A DNA stretch of 64,000 nt from Mycolicibacterium rutilum (GTDB lineage: Bacteria > Actinomycetota > Actinomycetes > Mycobacteriales > Mycobacteriaceae), in NCBI RefSeq assembly GCF_900108565.1, contig NZ_LT629971.1:5456001-5520000 (forward strand). The letters are read 5' to 3'. The notes beneath the pieces are model-generated. The model ran no database searches. It saw only the letters and a program-made list of their open reading frames with translations, and was not told the origin of the DNA. How positions within the stretch are numbered: the stretch's first letter is position 1; each line of letters opens with the position of its first letter. Below are positions 48,342-56,542 of the stretch, in pieces. The translations under genes and the position numbers were made by a program.

Positions 48342-49306
48342 GAACTGATGCGGCGTTCGGCAGTCACCGAGTCGATCAGCAGCCGCAGCTGGGTGTTGAC
48401 CTCGTCGGGGCGCTCGAGGATCGCGCAGTGCCCGCCGGCGAGTTCGACGAACTGCGCCAGGTTGGGCACCTCGCGGGCGATCCGGCGCGCCGACACCATC
48501 GGCAGCAGCCGGTCCTTCTCGCTGCCGATCACCAGCGTCGGCACCACGAGATTGTGCAGCCCGATGTGCTGCGGCCCGAGATGGTCGACGAGCGCGCCGG
48601 CCCACCCGCCGCGCCCGGCAGGTGCGGTGGCGGCGAACAGGTCGTGCACGAAGCCCGCGATTGCCGGGTCGGCGTCGCGGCCGACCGCCAGCATCGACAG
48701 GAACCGCTGGTTGGTGCGGTGCGCGGCGCGCGGCACCGGCACGGCGCCGAACGTCTTCAGCAGTGTGCCCGCGGTGCGGACCCGCACGTGCGCCAACTGC
48801 GGGGGCACCGGCAGCAGCTGCACGTGGCGCAGCAGATCGCCGGTGGTGGTGTTGATCAACGCGACACCGTCGGCCCGGTCGCGGACCCGCTCGGGGTAGC
48901 GCTCCGACCACGAGGTGATCGCGATGCCGCCCATCGAGTGGCCGGCGATGACGGCCCGCTCACCGGGGGCGAGGGTCGCCTCGAGCACGGAGTCGAGGTC
49001 GGCGGCCAGGTGGTCGAGGCTGTAGGCGCGCCGCGACCGCGGGACCTCGCTGCGGCCGTGGCCGCGGTGGTCGTAGGCGATGACGCGGTAGTGCTGCGAC
49101 AGGTCGGCGATCTGGTGCGCCCAGACCCGGATCGCGCAGGTGATGCCGTGCACGAGCAGCACGGGATAGCCGTCGTCGGGGCCGAAGACCTCGGCGTGCA
49201 GGCGGGTGCCGTCGGCGGAGCGGACCGCCACCTCACGGCTCTGCGGCAGTGCGTCGGCGGGGGCGAAGGCGCGCGCCCTTGACCGACTGCGGGGACCACG
49301 ACTCAT
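48338..49306 (-). CDS. Alpha/beta hydrolase
   Basis: The 322-aa protein has a basic Arg/Ser-rich N-terminus (SRGPRSRSRARAF), then the oxyanion strand LLVHGITCAIRVWA, the nucleophile elbow GHSMGGIAITSW (about residues 116-127, Ser 118), Asp in SEKDRLLP and His in AGGHCAILERP. The fold is complete. The start lies beside a perfect 14-bp palindrome (49325-49338), a likely operator, and it is divergent from the fadB4-like gene. Confidence 0.8.
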   Translation of the reverse strand: MSRGPRSRSRARAFAPADALPQSREVAVRSADGTRLHAEVFGPDDGYPVLLVHGITCAIRVWAHQIADLSQHYRVIAYDHRGHGRSEVPRSRRAYSLDHLAADLDSVLEATLAPGERAVIAGHSMGGIAITSWSERYPERVRDRADGVALINTTTGDLLRHVQLLPVPPQLAHVRVRTAGTLLKTFGAVPVPRAAHRTNQRFLSMLAVGRDADPAIAGFVHDLFAATAPAGRGGWAGALVDHLGPQHIGLHNLVVPTLVIGSEKDRLLPMVSARRIAREVPNLAQFVELAGGHCAILERPDEVNTQLRLLIDSVTAERRISS

Positions 49307-49324
49307 GAGCGCTCCATTTCAGCT

Positions 49325-49338
49325 CGGCAACGTTGCCG
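49325..49338. promoter_or_regulatory. 14-bp perfect palindrome, operator candidate
   Basis: CGGCAACGTTGCCG is fully self-complementary with an AACGTT core, like operators of LacI-type or similar dimeric repressors. It lies 18 bp upstream of the hydrolase ATG and 80 bp upstream of the fadB4-like gene. No matching regulator gene is adjacent. Confidence 0.45.
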
Positions 49339-49417
49339 CATAACTGAGCTTATCTACACATCCGCAAGCCGGTGGCACTACCCGGCCGAAAGGTGCGCCG
49401 AGGGTTTAATGGGCGCC

Positions 49418-50389
49418 ATGCGCGCGATTCAGATAGCCAGCCTGGACGGACCGCAGGCCGCCACGCTCGTCGAGGTCGACGAGCCCGCCGCCGACGGTCA
49501 GGTCCTCATCGACGTCCACGCGGCCGGGGTCGCGTTTCCCGACGTGCTGCAGTCGCGCGGCCTCTACCAGTACAAGCCCGACCTGCCGTACAGCCCCGGC
49601 GGTGAGGTCGCCGGCGTGGTGCGCAGCGCTCCCGACGGCGCGCACGTGACGGCCGGTGACCGGGTCGCGGGGCTGACGATGCTGTGCGGCGCGATGGCCG
49701 AAGTCGTTGCGCTGCCCGCGGAGCGGGTGTTCAAGCTGCCCGACAACGTCTCGTTCGAAGCCGGTGCGGGCCTGCTGTTCAACGACCTGACCATGCATCA
49801 CGCGCTGCTCACCCGCGGGCGGTTGGCCGAGGGCGAGACGGTGCTGGTGCACGGCGCGGCCGGCGGCATCGGCACGTCGACGCTGCGGCTGGCGCCGGCG
49901 TGGGGCGCGTCGCGGGTGATCGCGGTGGTGAGCACCGAGGAGAAGGGCGAGGTCGCCCGTGCCGCCGGTGCGACCGATGTCGTGCTCGCCGACGGGTTCA
50001 AGGACGCGGTCAAGGAACTGACCGGCGGCCGCGGGGTGGACATCGTCGTCGACCCGGTGGGCGGTGACCGGTTCACCGACTCGCTGCGCTCGCTGGCGCC
50101 GGGTGGGCGGCTGCTCGTCGTCGGCTTCACCGGCGGCGAGATCCCGTCCGTGAAGGTGAATCGGTTGCTGCTCAACAACGTCGACGCGGTCGGTGTGGGT
50201 TGGGGCGCTTGGACGTTCACCCACCCGAATTATCTGGCCGAGCAGTGGGCCGAGCTCGAGCCGCTGCTGGCATCGGGGAAGGTGGCCGCGCCGCAGCCGC
50301 AGGTGTTTCCATTCGAGCGCGCCGCGGACGCGATCGCGGCGCTGGAGGACCGGTCGGCGAAGGGCAAGGTCGTCGTCGCGGTGCGGTAG
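49418..50389 (+). CDS. fadB4: Zinc-free NADPH:quinone reductase family protein (FadB4-like)
   Basis: The 323-aa MDR-superfamily protein has a GroES-like domain (VDVHAAGVAFPDVLQSRGLYQYKPDLPYSPGGEVAGVV region, about residues 30-67) and a Rossmann domain with VLVHGAAGGIGTSTLRLA (about 145-162). No zinc-binding Cys cluster is seen. Length and start (MRAIQIASLDGP) resemble M. tuberculosis Rv3141 (FadB4), which is next to fadE23 there; here it lies some 46 kb away. The ATG at 49418 gives 323 aa, the same length as that protein; another ATG lies at 49409. Reductase or enoyl-CoA reductase activity is possible. Confidence 0.7.
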   Translation: MRAIQIASLDGPQAATLVEVDEPAADGQVLIDVHAAGVAFPDVLQSRGLYQYKPDLPYSPGGEVAGVVRSAPDGAHVTAGDRVAGLTMLCGAMAEVVALPAERVFKLPDNVSFEAGAGLLFNDLTMHHALLTRGRLAEGETVLVHGAAGGIGTSTLRLAPAWGASRVIAVVSTEEKGEVARAAGATDVVLADGFKDAVKELTGGRGVDIVVDPVGGDRFTDSLRSLAPGGRLLVVGFTGGEIPSVKVNRLLLNNVDAVGVGWGAWTFTHPNYLAEQWAELEPLLASGKVAAPQPQVFPFERAADAIAALEDRSAKGKVVVAVR

Positions 50390-50407
50390 GGCTTTTTTGC
50401 GGCGCGC

Positions 50408-51160
50408 TCAGAGGTAGGGGTCGGCCCAGGCGCTGATGATGCGGGCCGCGCGGGCGGCCTGGTTCTTGCCGGTCAGCAGATGGTCGGCGCCCTCGAGCGA
50501 GACGAAGCTGCGCGGGTGGCGTGCGCACTGGAAGATGTCGCTGGCGTTGGCGATTCCGACGGTGTTGTCGGTCGGCGAATGCATGACGAGCAGCGCGCGA
50601 CGCAGCGAGTGGATGCGCTCGCGCAGATCGGCGTTGCGGACGTCGTCGAGGAAGTGGCGTTTGAGCGTGAGTGCTTTGCCGCCGATCGAAAACGGTGCCT
50701 CGCCGTCTTTTTCGATCCGATCGACCAGCGCGTCGTAGATGTTTTCGACGTGCGCGGGCTGGTAGGGGGCGCCGATGCTGGCGACCGCGGCGACCGTCGG
50801 GCAGTCGTGCGCCGCGGCGAGCACGGCCGACCCGCCGAACGAATGGCCGACCAGCAGGTGCACCTCGCAGCCCTGCCGGCCCATGAACTCGACGGCGCGC
50901 ACGGTGTCGGCGACCTTGTGGGAGAATGACCCGTCGCTCCAGTCGCCTTCGGAGTCGCCGAGGCCGAGGTTGTCGAAGCGCAGCATGCCGATGCCTTCGG
51001 CTGCCAGTTGTTTGCAGATCCGGCTGGCGGCCGGGCTGTCCTTGCCGAGCGTGAACCCGTGTGCGAACACGCCCCACCCCCGGACTTCGCCGACGGGATG
51101 GTCGATGAGCCCGCAGAGGTCCGGACCGCTGGTGCTCTCGAACATGACGCGCTCACTCAC
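50408..51160 (-). CDS. Alpha/beta hydrolase
   Basis: The 250-aa hydrolase shows the oxyanion region VFAHGFTLGKDSPAA, the elbow GHSFGGSAVLAAA (about residues 104-116, Ser 106), Asp in HSPTDNTVGIANA and His in EGADHLLTG. The first strands resemble the OsmC-linked or serine-hydrolase type. The GTG start has no strong Shine-Dalgarno. It is convergent with the fadB4-like gene and lies 29 bp after the stop-side of the FAD oxidase gene on the same strand, so it may be part of that transcript. Substrate unknown. Confidence 0.75.
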   Translation of the reverse strand: MSERVMFESTSGPDLCGLIDHPVGEVRGWGVFAHGFTLGKDSPAASRICKQLAAEGIGMLRFDNLGLGDSEGDWSDGSFSHKVADTVRAVEFMGRQGCEVHLLVGHSFGGSAVLAAAHDCPTVAAVASIGAPYQPAHVENIYDALVDRIEKDGEAPFSIGGKALTLKRHFLDDVRNADLRERIHSLRRALLVMHSPTDNTVGIANASDIFQCARHPRSFVSLEGADHLLTGKNQAARAARIISAWADPYL

Positions 51161-51189
51161 GCCGCCATCCTGTCATCGGCGGCCGCGTG

Positions 51190-52566
51190 CTAGTAGCGGA
51201 TCCGGGCGACCTGGCCGGTGGCCAGCACTCCGGTGGGGTCATGGCGGTCGGCCAGCGCGGCCAGCCTGAACAGCGTCTCCTGGTCGTAGCTGCTGACCAG
51301 GCGCTCCGCGCCGGTGGCGGGGGCGAAGTTCGGGAACGCGCCGCCGGTCGACCACGGGTTCAGCGCGTTCACCACCTGCGCGGCGTTCCCGGGCACCGCG
51401 GCGGCGATCTCGGGCGCCAGCACACCGATGGTGATCAGGCTGAACGCGGCGTCGCGGTGGCAGAACGCGTCGCGGTGCACCGGCGGGCGGGCGAACGCGC
51501 CGCCGAGGTGGCGTAACTCGACGATCGCCTGCAGCGAAGCCGACTGCGGGCCCGCCGCCGCCAGCAGGGCGTCGACGGCCTCGGCGGTCAGTTCGCGGAG
51601 CACCGCGTGATCCTCGTGCACCGGTAAGGGTTCCACCGGATCGGCGTGCACGGCCCCGATCGCGGCGTACGGCAACACCGACACCGCGTCGAGGACGGGG
51701 TCGGCGACCCGCCGCATCGGCTCCAGCAGTCGCTGCGCCTCGCCGTGGTCGCCGATGGCAGCCAGCCGCACGGAGACACTGAACCGGCCGGCCAGCGGCT
51801 CCGGCACGCCGGGTAGCGGCGGGAGTTGTTGCAACGCAATCGAGGTGGTGATGCTCTCCGGCAGATCAGCGCACCAGGTGCGCCAGCCGTGCAGCACGGC
51901 AGCGACGTCGTAATACAGTGCACCGCCGTAGAACTCGCGGATCGGCAGCAGTTCGATCTCCACGGCGGTCACGATGCCGACAGTGGACTTGCCGCCGCGC
52001 AGACCCCAGAACAGGTCGGGGCTGTCCTGCGGTGTCACGTGCAGAAGGGCGCCGGTGCCCGTCACCACCTCGAAACGGCGCACATAGTTCGACGACAGTC
52101 CGATGCTGCGCGCGAGCGGGCCGACGCCGCCGCCGGTGAGCAGGCCCACCACGCCGACCCCGGGTGCCGAACCGCACGGCGGAGCCAGTCCGTAAGGTGT
52201 CGTCGCGTCGAGCACCTGCTGCCAGCTCAGCCCGGCGCCGATGCACGCGGTGCGGCCCACGGTGTCCACGTCGAGGGTGGCCAACCCGGCGGTCAGCACC
52301 AGGATCGTGTCGCCATCCACTCCGGTGGCGCCGTGGCCGGTGCACTGCACCGCGACTGTCATCCCATGCGCCCCAGCGAATTTGACGGTGTGAACAACGT
52401 CCTGCGGGGTCGCCGCCAGCACGACCGCCGCCGGGTTCACCGGCACCCCGTTCCAGGGTGTGCAGCGTTCGTATCCGGGCTCACCGGGCAGCGCGACCGG
52501 GCAGCTGACCCGAAAGCGCAACCCGCGCAGCATGTCGGTGCGCGTCCGGTCGCTGGACAGCGTCAT
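51190..52566 (-). CDS. FAD-binding oxidoreductase, berberine-bridge/VAO type
   Basis: The 458-aa flavoenzyme has the FAD PCMH domain: VQCTGHGATGVDGDTILVLTAGL (about residues 73-95, with the His/Gly loop), GAGLSWQQVLDATTPYGLAPPCGSAPGVGVVGLLTGGGVG (in parts) and TPQDSPDLFWGLRGGKSTVGIVTAVEIEL. A C-terminal BBE-like end is YDQETLFRLAALADRHDPTGVL. I chose the ATG at 52566 because GAAAGGG lies 7 nt before it; an ATG at 52617 also exists. It follows the mbtM gene on the same strand with a 89-bp gap. Sugar, alkaloid or phenol oxidation is possible. Confidence 0.8.
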   Translation of the reverse strand: MTLSSDRTRTDMLRGLRFRVSCPVALPGEPGYERCTPWNGVPVNPAAVVLAATPQDVVHTVKFAGAHGMTVAVQCTGHGATGVDGDTILVLTAGLATLDVDTVGRTACIGAGLSWQQVLDATTPYGLAPPCGSAPGVGVVGLLTGGGVGPLARSIGLSSNYVRRFEVVTGTGALLHVTPQDSPDLFWGLRGGKSTVGIVTAVEIELLPIREFYGGALYYDVAAVLHGWRTWCADLPESITTSIALQQLPPLPGVPEPLAGRFSVSVRLAAIGDHGEAQRLLEPMRRVADPVLDAVSVLPYAAIGAVHADPVEPLPVHEDHAVLRELTAEAVDALLAAAGPQSASLQAIVELRHLGGAFARPPVHRDAFCHRDAAFSLITIGVLAPEIAAAVPGNAAQVVNALNPWSTGGAFPNFAPATGAERLVSSYDQETLFRLAALADRHDPTGVLATGQVARIRY

Positions 52567-52655
52567 CTGCGAACCCTTTCTCGAAACCGTGGCAGTCGAG
52601 ATCAGATCCAATGACATGGAGTGCCTGCGGAACAGGCACTGGTTGTGCTACCCCG

Positions 52656-54176
52656 CTACTGCTGGTGCAGCAGGTCGCGCTTGACCTCGAGTCGGCGCAG
52701 CTTGCCCGACGAGGTCCTCGGCAGCGCGCCCGGTCGCACGAAGACGACCTCGGCCGGCACGACACCGCATTCGGAGGCGACGCGCGCGATCAGGTCGGCA
52801 CGCGAGTTGGCCTCGTCGGGGCCGCGGAACTCGGCGACGATCGCCACGCCGGGCCGGATCGACCGCTCCCCCACACCGACAGCGACGACCGCGCCGTCCC
52901 GCACGCCGGGAGCGCCGGCGGCGGCCCGCTCCACCTCGGCGGGAAAGATGTTGCGGCCGGCGACGGTGATCAGCTCCTTGGCGCGACCGCAGACCACCAG
53001 GCCGCCGTCGACGAGGTAGCCGAGGTCACCGGTGGGGAACCACTCGTCGCGGGTCAGCGGTGCGCCGTCGCGGTAACCCGCCATCATCGAGGTGCCACGG
53101 ATGGAGATCTCGCCGATCCCGTCGTCGTCGGCGCCGTCGACGCGGACCTGCATCCCGGCGATCGGCTCGCCGAGCACCGCGTGCCCGGCGTCGTCGACGA
53201 CCAGTCCCCGACCGGGCGCGGGAACGGTTACCGCGCAGGTGGATTCGGCCAAACCGTAGGACGGCGCCAGGGCGCCTGGCGCGAACCCGAACCGGGCCAT
53301 CTCGTCGGCGAAGCGGGCGGTCAGTGCGACGTCGACGGGCTCGCCGCCGTTGAGCGCGAACCGCACGCTACCGAGGTCGACGTCGGTGACGCGCCGCGAG
53401 TACTTGCCGATGAGGCCGTAGGCCATGTTGGGCGCCGCGGTGATGGTCGCGTTGCTCTCGGTCAGCCAGGACAGCCACCGAAACGGCGACGCCTGGAACG
53501 CCGTCGTCGGCGCCTGCCACACGTCTGTGCCGCCGAGCGCACCGGCCAGCAGGAAGCTCAGGCCCATGTCGTGGTAGAGCGGCAGCCAGGAGCACCCGGT
53601 GTCGGCGGACGTCACACCGATGCGCTCGTTGAGCCCGTTCAGGTTGGCCAACACGGCGTTTGGGGACAGTTGCACCGCGCGCGGGACGCCCGTCGACCCT
53701 GCGGTGCCCTGGAGCAGCGCAATCTCGGGCTGCTGGTCGGGCGCTTCGAAAGTGGTGGAGCGGCCAAGTGGCGCAACGGAATCGAGTTCCTTGACCAGCG
53801 GGCCGGTCTCGACGAGCGACAGCTGCTCGAGGTAGCTTCCGGCGCTGAGGACGTGGCTGACGCCCATGCCGGTGAACCGGGCCACCGTCGTGGCGGCCCA
53901 CTTGTCGGTGTCCGCGCCGCGGACGGGCCCGGCTGCGATGGTCACCGGGATCCCGGCCTGGAAGGCGCCAAGGATGGCGGCGATCAGTTCGACGGTCGGC
54001 TCGTGGGCCAGGCCCAGCGCAGTGACCTGCTCGTTGAGCAGCCAGTCGGCGACGTTCTCCGAGCGCGCGTGCACCTCCGGCCACGGGTGGCGGACCCATG
54101 AGCCGTCCCCGAAGACGTACAGGCAGTTGTCGGAGCTGGCCAGTCGTCGAGCAAAGGCCTGCGCCAACGCGTTCAT
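52656..54176 (-). CDS. mbtM: Mycobactin fatty acyl-AMP ligase MbtM
   Basis: The 506-aa adenylate-forming enzyme activates long-chain fatty acids as acyl-AMP for attachment to the lysine of mycobactin. It shows RHPWPEVHARSENVADWLL near the start, the core A3-type motif LLQGTAGSTGVPRAVQL (about residues 164-180), CSWLPLYHDMGLSFLLAGAL, the A5 motif PSYGLAESTCAVTV, WFPTGDLGYL (A7) and the terminal Lys motif LPRTSSGKLRRLEVKR. These match mycobacterial MbtM (FadD33) closely. The ATG at 54176 has GCGAGG upstream. Its partners mbtK, mbtL and mbtN are absent from the window, so it is an orphan copy or a distant part of the pathway. No clear IdeR box is seen. Confidence 0.85.
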   Translation of the reverse strand: MNALAQAFARRLASSDNCLYVFGDGSWVRHPWPEVHARSENVADWLLNEQVTALGLAHEPTVELIAAILGAFQAGIPVTIAAGPVRGADTDKWAATTVARFTGMGVSHVLSAGSYLEQLSLVETGPLVKELDSVAPLGRSTTFEAPDQQPEIALLQGTAGSTGVPRAVQLSPNAVLANLNGLNERIGVTSADTGCSWLPLYHDMGLSFLLAGALGGTDVWQAPTTAFQASPFRWLSWLTESNATITAAPNMAYGLIGKYSRRVTDVDLGSVRFALNGGEPVDVALTARFADEMARFGFAPGALAPSYGLAESTCAVTVPAPGRGLVVDDAGHAVLGEPIAGMQVRVDGADDDGIGEISIRGTSMMAGYRDGAPLTRDEWFPTGDLGYLVDGGLVVCGRAKELITVAGRNIFPAEVERAAAGAPGVRDGAVVAVGVGERSIRPGVAIVAEFRGPDEANSRADLIARVASECGVVPAEVVFVRPGALPRTSSGKLRRLEVKRDLLHQQ

Positions 54177-54296
54177 CGAAACCTCGCAAGAGTCAACCCG
54201 CTCGAACGAGCGATTGTCGGTCAGGTCAATTGCAGACAAAGCTAACCGATGAAGATTGGCTGCGGTGAGGTACCCTCCCGCGATGGAGCGTGGGCG

Positions 54297-55826
54297 TCAG
54301 GCTGACGCCGCGGCTTCGCGAGTCTCCTCGGCTCTTTCCGCCATCTCGGAGAACTCACGCTGGATCTCGTCGTCCTCGCGGGCGGTCAGCAGCGAGACGA
54401 CGACAGCGACGACCAGGCATGCGAGGAACCCAGGAACGATCTCGTACATCGCGCTCGACAACGCCTCCGTCTGGCCCCAGATGCCGACCACCACGGCGCC
54501 GGCGATCATGCCGGAGATGGTCCCGGCCGTGGTGAGCCTGCGCCAGAACAGCGACAGGATGATCAGCGGACCGAACGCGGCGCCGAAGCCGGCCCACGCG
54601 AAGCCCACCAGGTCGAGGACCGTGCCGTCCGGGTTGAGCGCCAGCAGACCGGCCACCACCGCAACCGCCAGCACCCCGAGCCGCCCGTAGGTGACCAATC
54701 TGGCCGGGCTGGTCTCTTTCCCGAACGCCCGGTAGATGTCTTCGACCAATGCCGACGAGCAGACGATGAGCTGCGACGAGATCGTCGACATGATGGCCGC
54801 CAGCACTGCGGCGAGCACGATCCCCGCGATCAGGGGATGGAACATCACCTGCGCCAGCTCGAGGAACACCGTCTCGGGGTTGTCGAGCGTCACGCCCTCG
54901 CGAAAGAAGTACGCCAGGCCCGCGAAGCCGGTGATGATCGCGCCTGCCGAGGTCAGGATCATCCAGCTGATGCCGATGCGACGGCCGGCCTTGGCATCGG
55001 CCGAGGAGCGCATCGCCATGAACCGGACGATGATGTGTGGCTGGCCGAAGTAGCCGAGTCCCCAGGCAGCGGCCGACACGATGGCGAGCAAGCTTCCACC
55101 GAAGAACAATGAGGTGCGGTGGATCTCCTCACCCGGATTGGCGGCGTTGTGGGCGGCGTCGGCGGCCTGGACCAGGTTGACCATCTCGCCCGGTCCGCCG
55201 GTGGCGATGATCGTGACGACGGGAATGGTGACGAGCGCGGCGAACATCAACACCGCCTGCGCCACGTCGGTGAGCGACGCGCCCAGAAAACCGCCGAACA
55301 GCGTGTAGCACAAGGTGACTCCGGCAACGAGAAGCATGCCGACTAGATACGACGAGCCGAACGACGACTCAAAGAACACGCCACCTGCGACCATGCCGGA
55401 CGACACGTAGAACGTGAAGAAGACCAGGATGATCGTGCCGGCCGATATCCGCAGAACGTGCGACTTGTCCCGCAACCGATTCTCGAAGAAGCTCGGCACC
55501 GTGATCGAGTTGTTGGCGATCTCGGTGTAGGCCCGCAGTCGCGGTGCGACGAACTTCCAGTTGAGCCAGGCGCCGATCACCAAACCGATCACGATCCACG
55601 ACTCGATCAGGCCAGAGGCGTAGATGGCGCCGGGAACGCCGAGGAGCAGCCAGCCCGACATGTCCGATGCACCCGCCGACAGCGCCGCCACCGTCGGGGT
55701 GAGCCGGCGGCCGCCGAGCATGTAGTCGTCGAGGTCGCTGGTCTTACGGAAGGCGTAGAAGCCGATCGCGAGCATCAGGGCGAAGTACAACCCGATCGCC
55801 AACATCTGAAACGCGGTGTCGGACAT
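54297..55826 (-). CDS. putP: Sodium/proline symporter (PutP-like)
   Basis: The 509-aa LeuT-fold transporter of the solute:sodium symporter family imports proline with Na+. Signatures include YMLGGRRLTPTVAALSAGASDMSGWLLLGVPGAIYASG (TM2-TM3, about residues 35-72, in parts), YFGQPHIIVRFMAMRS and MSTISSQLIVCSSALVEDIYR. About thirteen transmembrane helices are visible, and the Na+-binding Ser pairs fall in the expected place. The ATG at 55826 is preferred over a TTG at 55829. The C-terminal tail is acidic and Ala-rich. No proline dehydrogenase gene is near. mbtM follows 120 bp downstream on the same strand. Confidence 0.85.
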   Translation of the reverse strand: MSDTAFQMLAIGLYFALMLAIGFYAFRKTSDLDDYMLGGRRLTPTVAALSAGASDMSGWLLLGVPGAIYASGLIESWIVIGLVIGAWLNWKFVAPRLRAYTEIANNSITVPSFFENRLRDKSHVLRISAGTIILVFFTFYVSSGMVAGGVFFESSFGSSYLVGMLLVAGVTLCYTLFGGFLGASLTDVAQAVLMFAALVTIPVVTIIATGGPGEMVNLVQAADAAHNAANPGEEIHRTSLFFGGSLLAIVSAAAWGLGYFGQPHIIVRFMAMRSSADAKAGRRIGISWMILTSAGAIITGFAGLAYFFREGVTLDNPETVFLELAQVMFHPLIAGIVLAAVLAAIMSTISSQLIVCSSALVEDIYRAFGKETSPARLVTYGRLGVLAVAVVAGLLALNPDGTVLDLVGFAWAGFGAAFGPLIILSLFWRRLTTAGTISGMIAGAVVVGIWGQTEALSSAMYEIVPGFLACLVVAVVVSLLTAREDDEIQREFSEMAERAEETREAAASA

Positions 55827-56106
55827 CAATATCTCGTTTCTCCAGAGGCTTCGGCGCAGAGCTCTGCGTTTTGATCATGCAAGCAGGACGGCCAGCTGAA
55901 CTTCTTTGGCCAATCCTATGGGAATCGAGCTTTCTCTTTATCCGGTTCGCCAAAGCGCCCGGGATGATGCGCCCCGGGCGGGAAGGACCGCACACGTACT
56001 CAACGGACACGGGCCCCGAAGTGTTCACCGAGGACCGTTTCGGTCAGTAGCAGGATTCGCACAAGGTGCGACTCGTGGAAGCGACTTCCTCAGGTAATGG
56101 GATTGC
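55827..56106. other. Intergenic region between putP and the deazaflavin oxidoreductase gene
   Basis: This 280-bp gap holds no convincing gene. It contains one GCCCGGG-N9-CCCGGGC hairpin (55957-55979), which could terminate the minus-strand gene ending at 56107, plus the putP leader. G+C content is visibly lower than in the preceding 20 kb. Confidence 0.35.
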
Positions 56107-56508
56107 TCATCGAGTACCGCTATGGCCGATCTTCTTCAGGACCAATGCGGCTTCGTCGTAGGGAAAGAGGCGATAGAACAACCGGGATGCCGGTGCGATG
56201 AGCGAAGCGGCATCGGCTTTGTCCGTCAGCCGTGGATTCCCCAGCGCGACGACCGTACCCCGCTTGCGCAGTGCCGTTGGGCCACCGGCAAATACGTTCT
56301 TGAGCCAGTCCGATTCTGGCCCGTAGCCGACAAGGACGACGAATCCGTCTTCCGTGTGGAAGACGAGGAGCGGTGTCCGATAACTCTTTCCGGATTTGCG
56401 TCCGACGTGTTCGAGCGTTCCCAGATACGGGAGCCAGGGCGCAATCGACCGAGCCGCCGGATTGGTGAAACGCCGATTGAGGGTCGCCACGACACGGGGC
56501 ATACGCAT
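56107..56508 (-). CDS. Nitroreductase-family deazaflavin-dependent oxidoreductase (Ddn-like)
   Basis: The 133-aa split-barrel protein has the family stretch TLEHVGRKSGKSYRTPLLVF (residues 31-50) and the later FVVLVGYGPESDWLKNVFAGG. It is of the same family as the protein at 8439 but not a close copy. The ATG at 56508 has AGAAGGGA upstream. It lies 34 bp after the transporter gene on the same strand, so both may be cotranscribed under the operator at 58164-58178. Substrate unknown. Confidence 0.8.
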   Translation of the reverse strand: MRMPRVVATLNRRFTNPAARSIAPWLPYLGTLEHVGRKSGKSYRTPLLVFHTEDGFVVLVGYGPESDWLKNVFAGGPTALRKRGTVVALGNPRLTDKADAASLIAPASRLFYRLFPYDEAALVLKKIGHSGTR

Positions 56509-56542
56509 GGAAGTCCCTTCTGCTCGATTTCGGAGAGGCCTC

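Noticed and set aside
54177..54290. IdeR (iron box) upstream of mbtM
   Set aside because: The best candidate around GGTTAG near 54244 matches the 19-bp consensus at only about 10 positions and has no second half.
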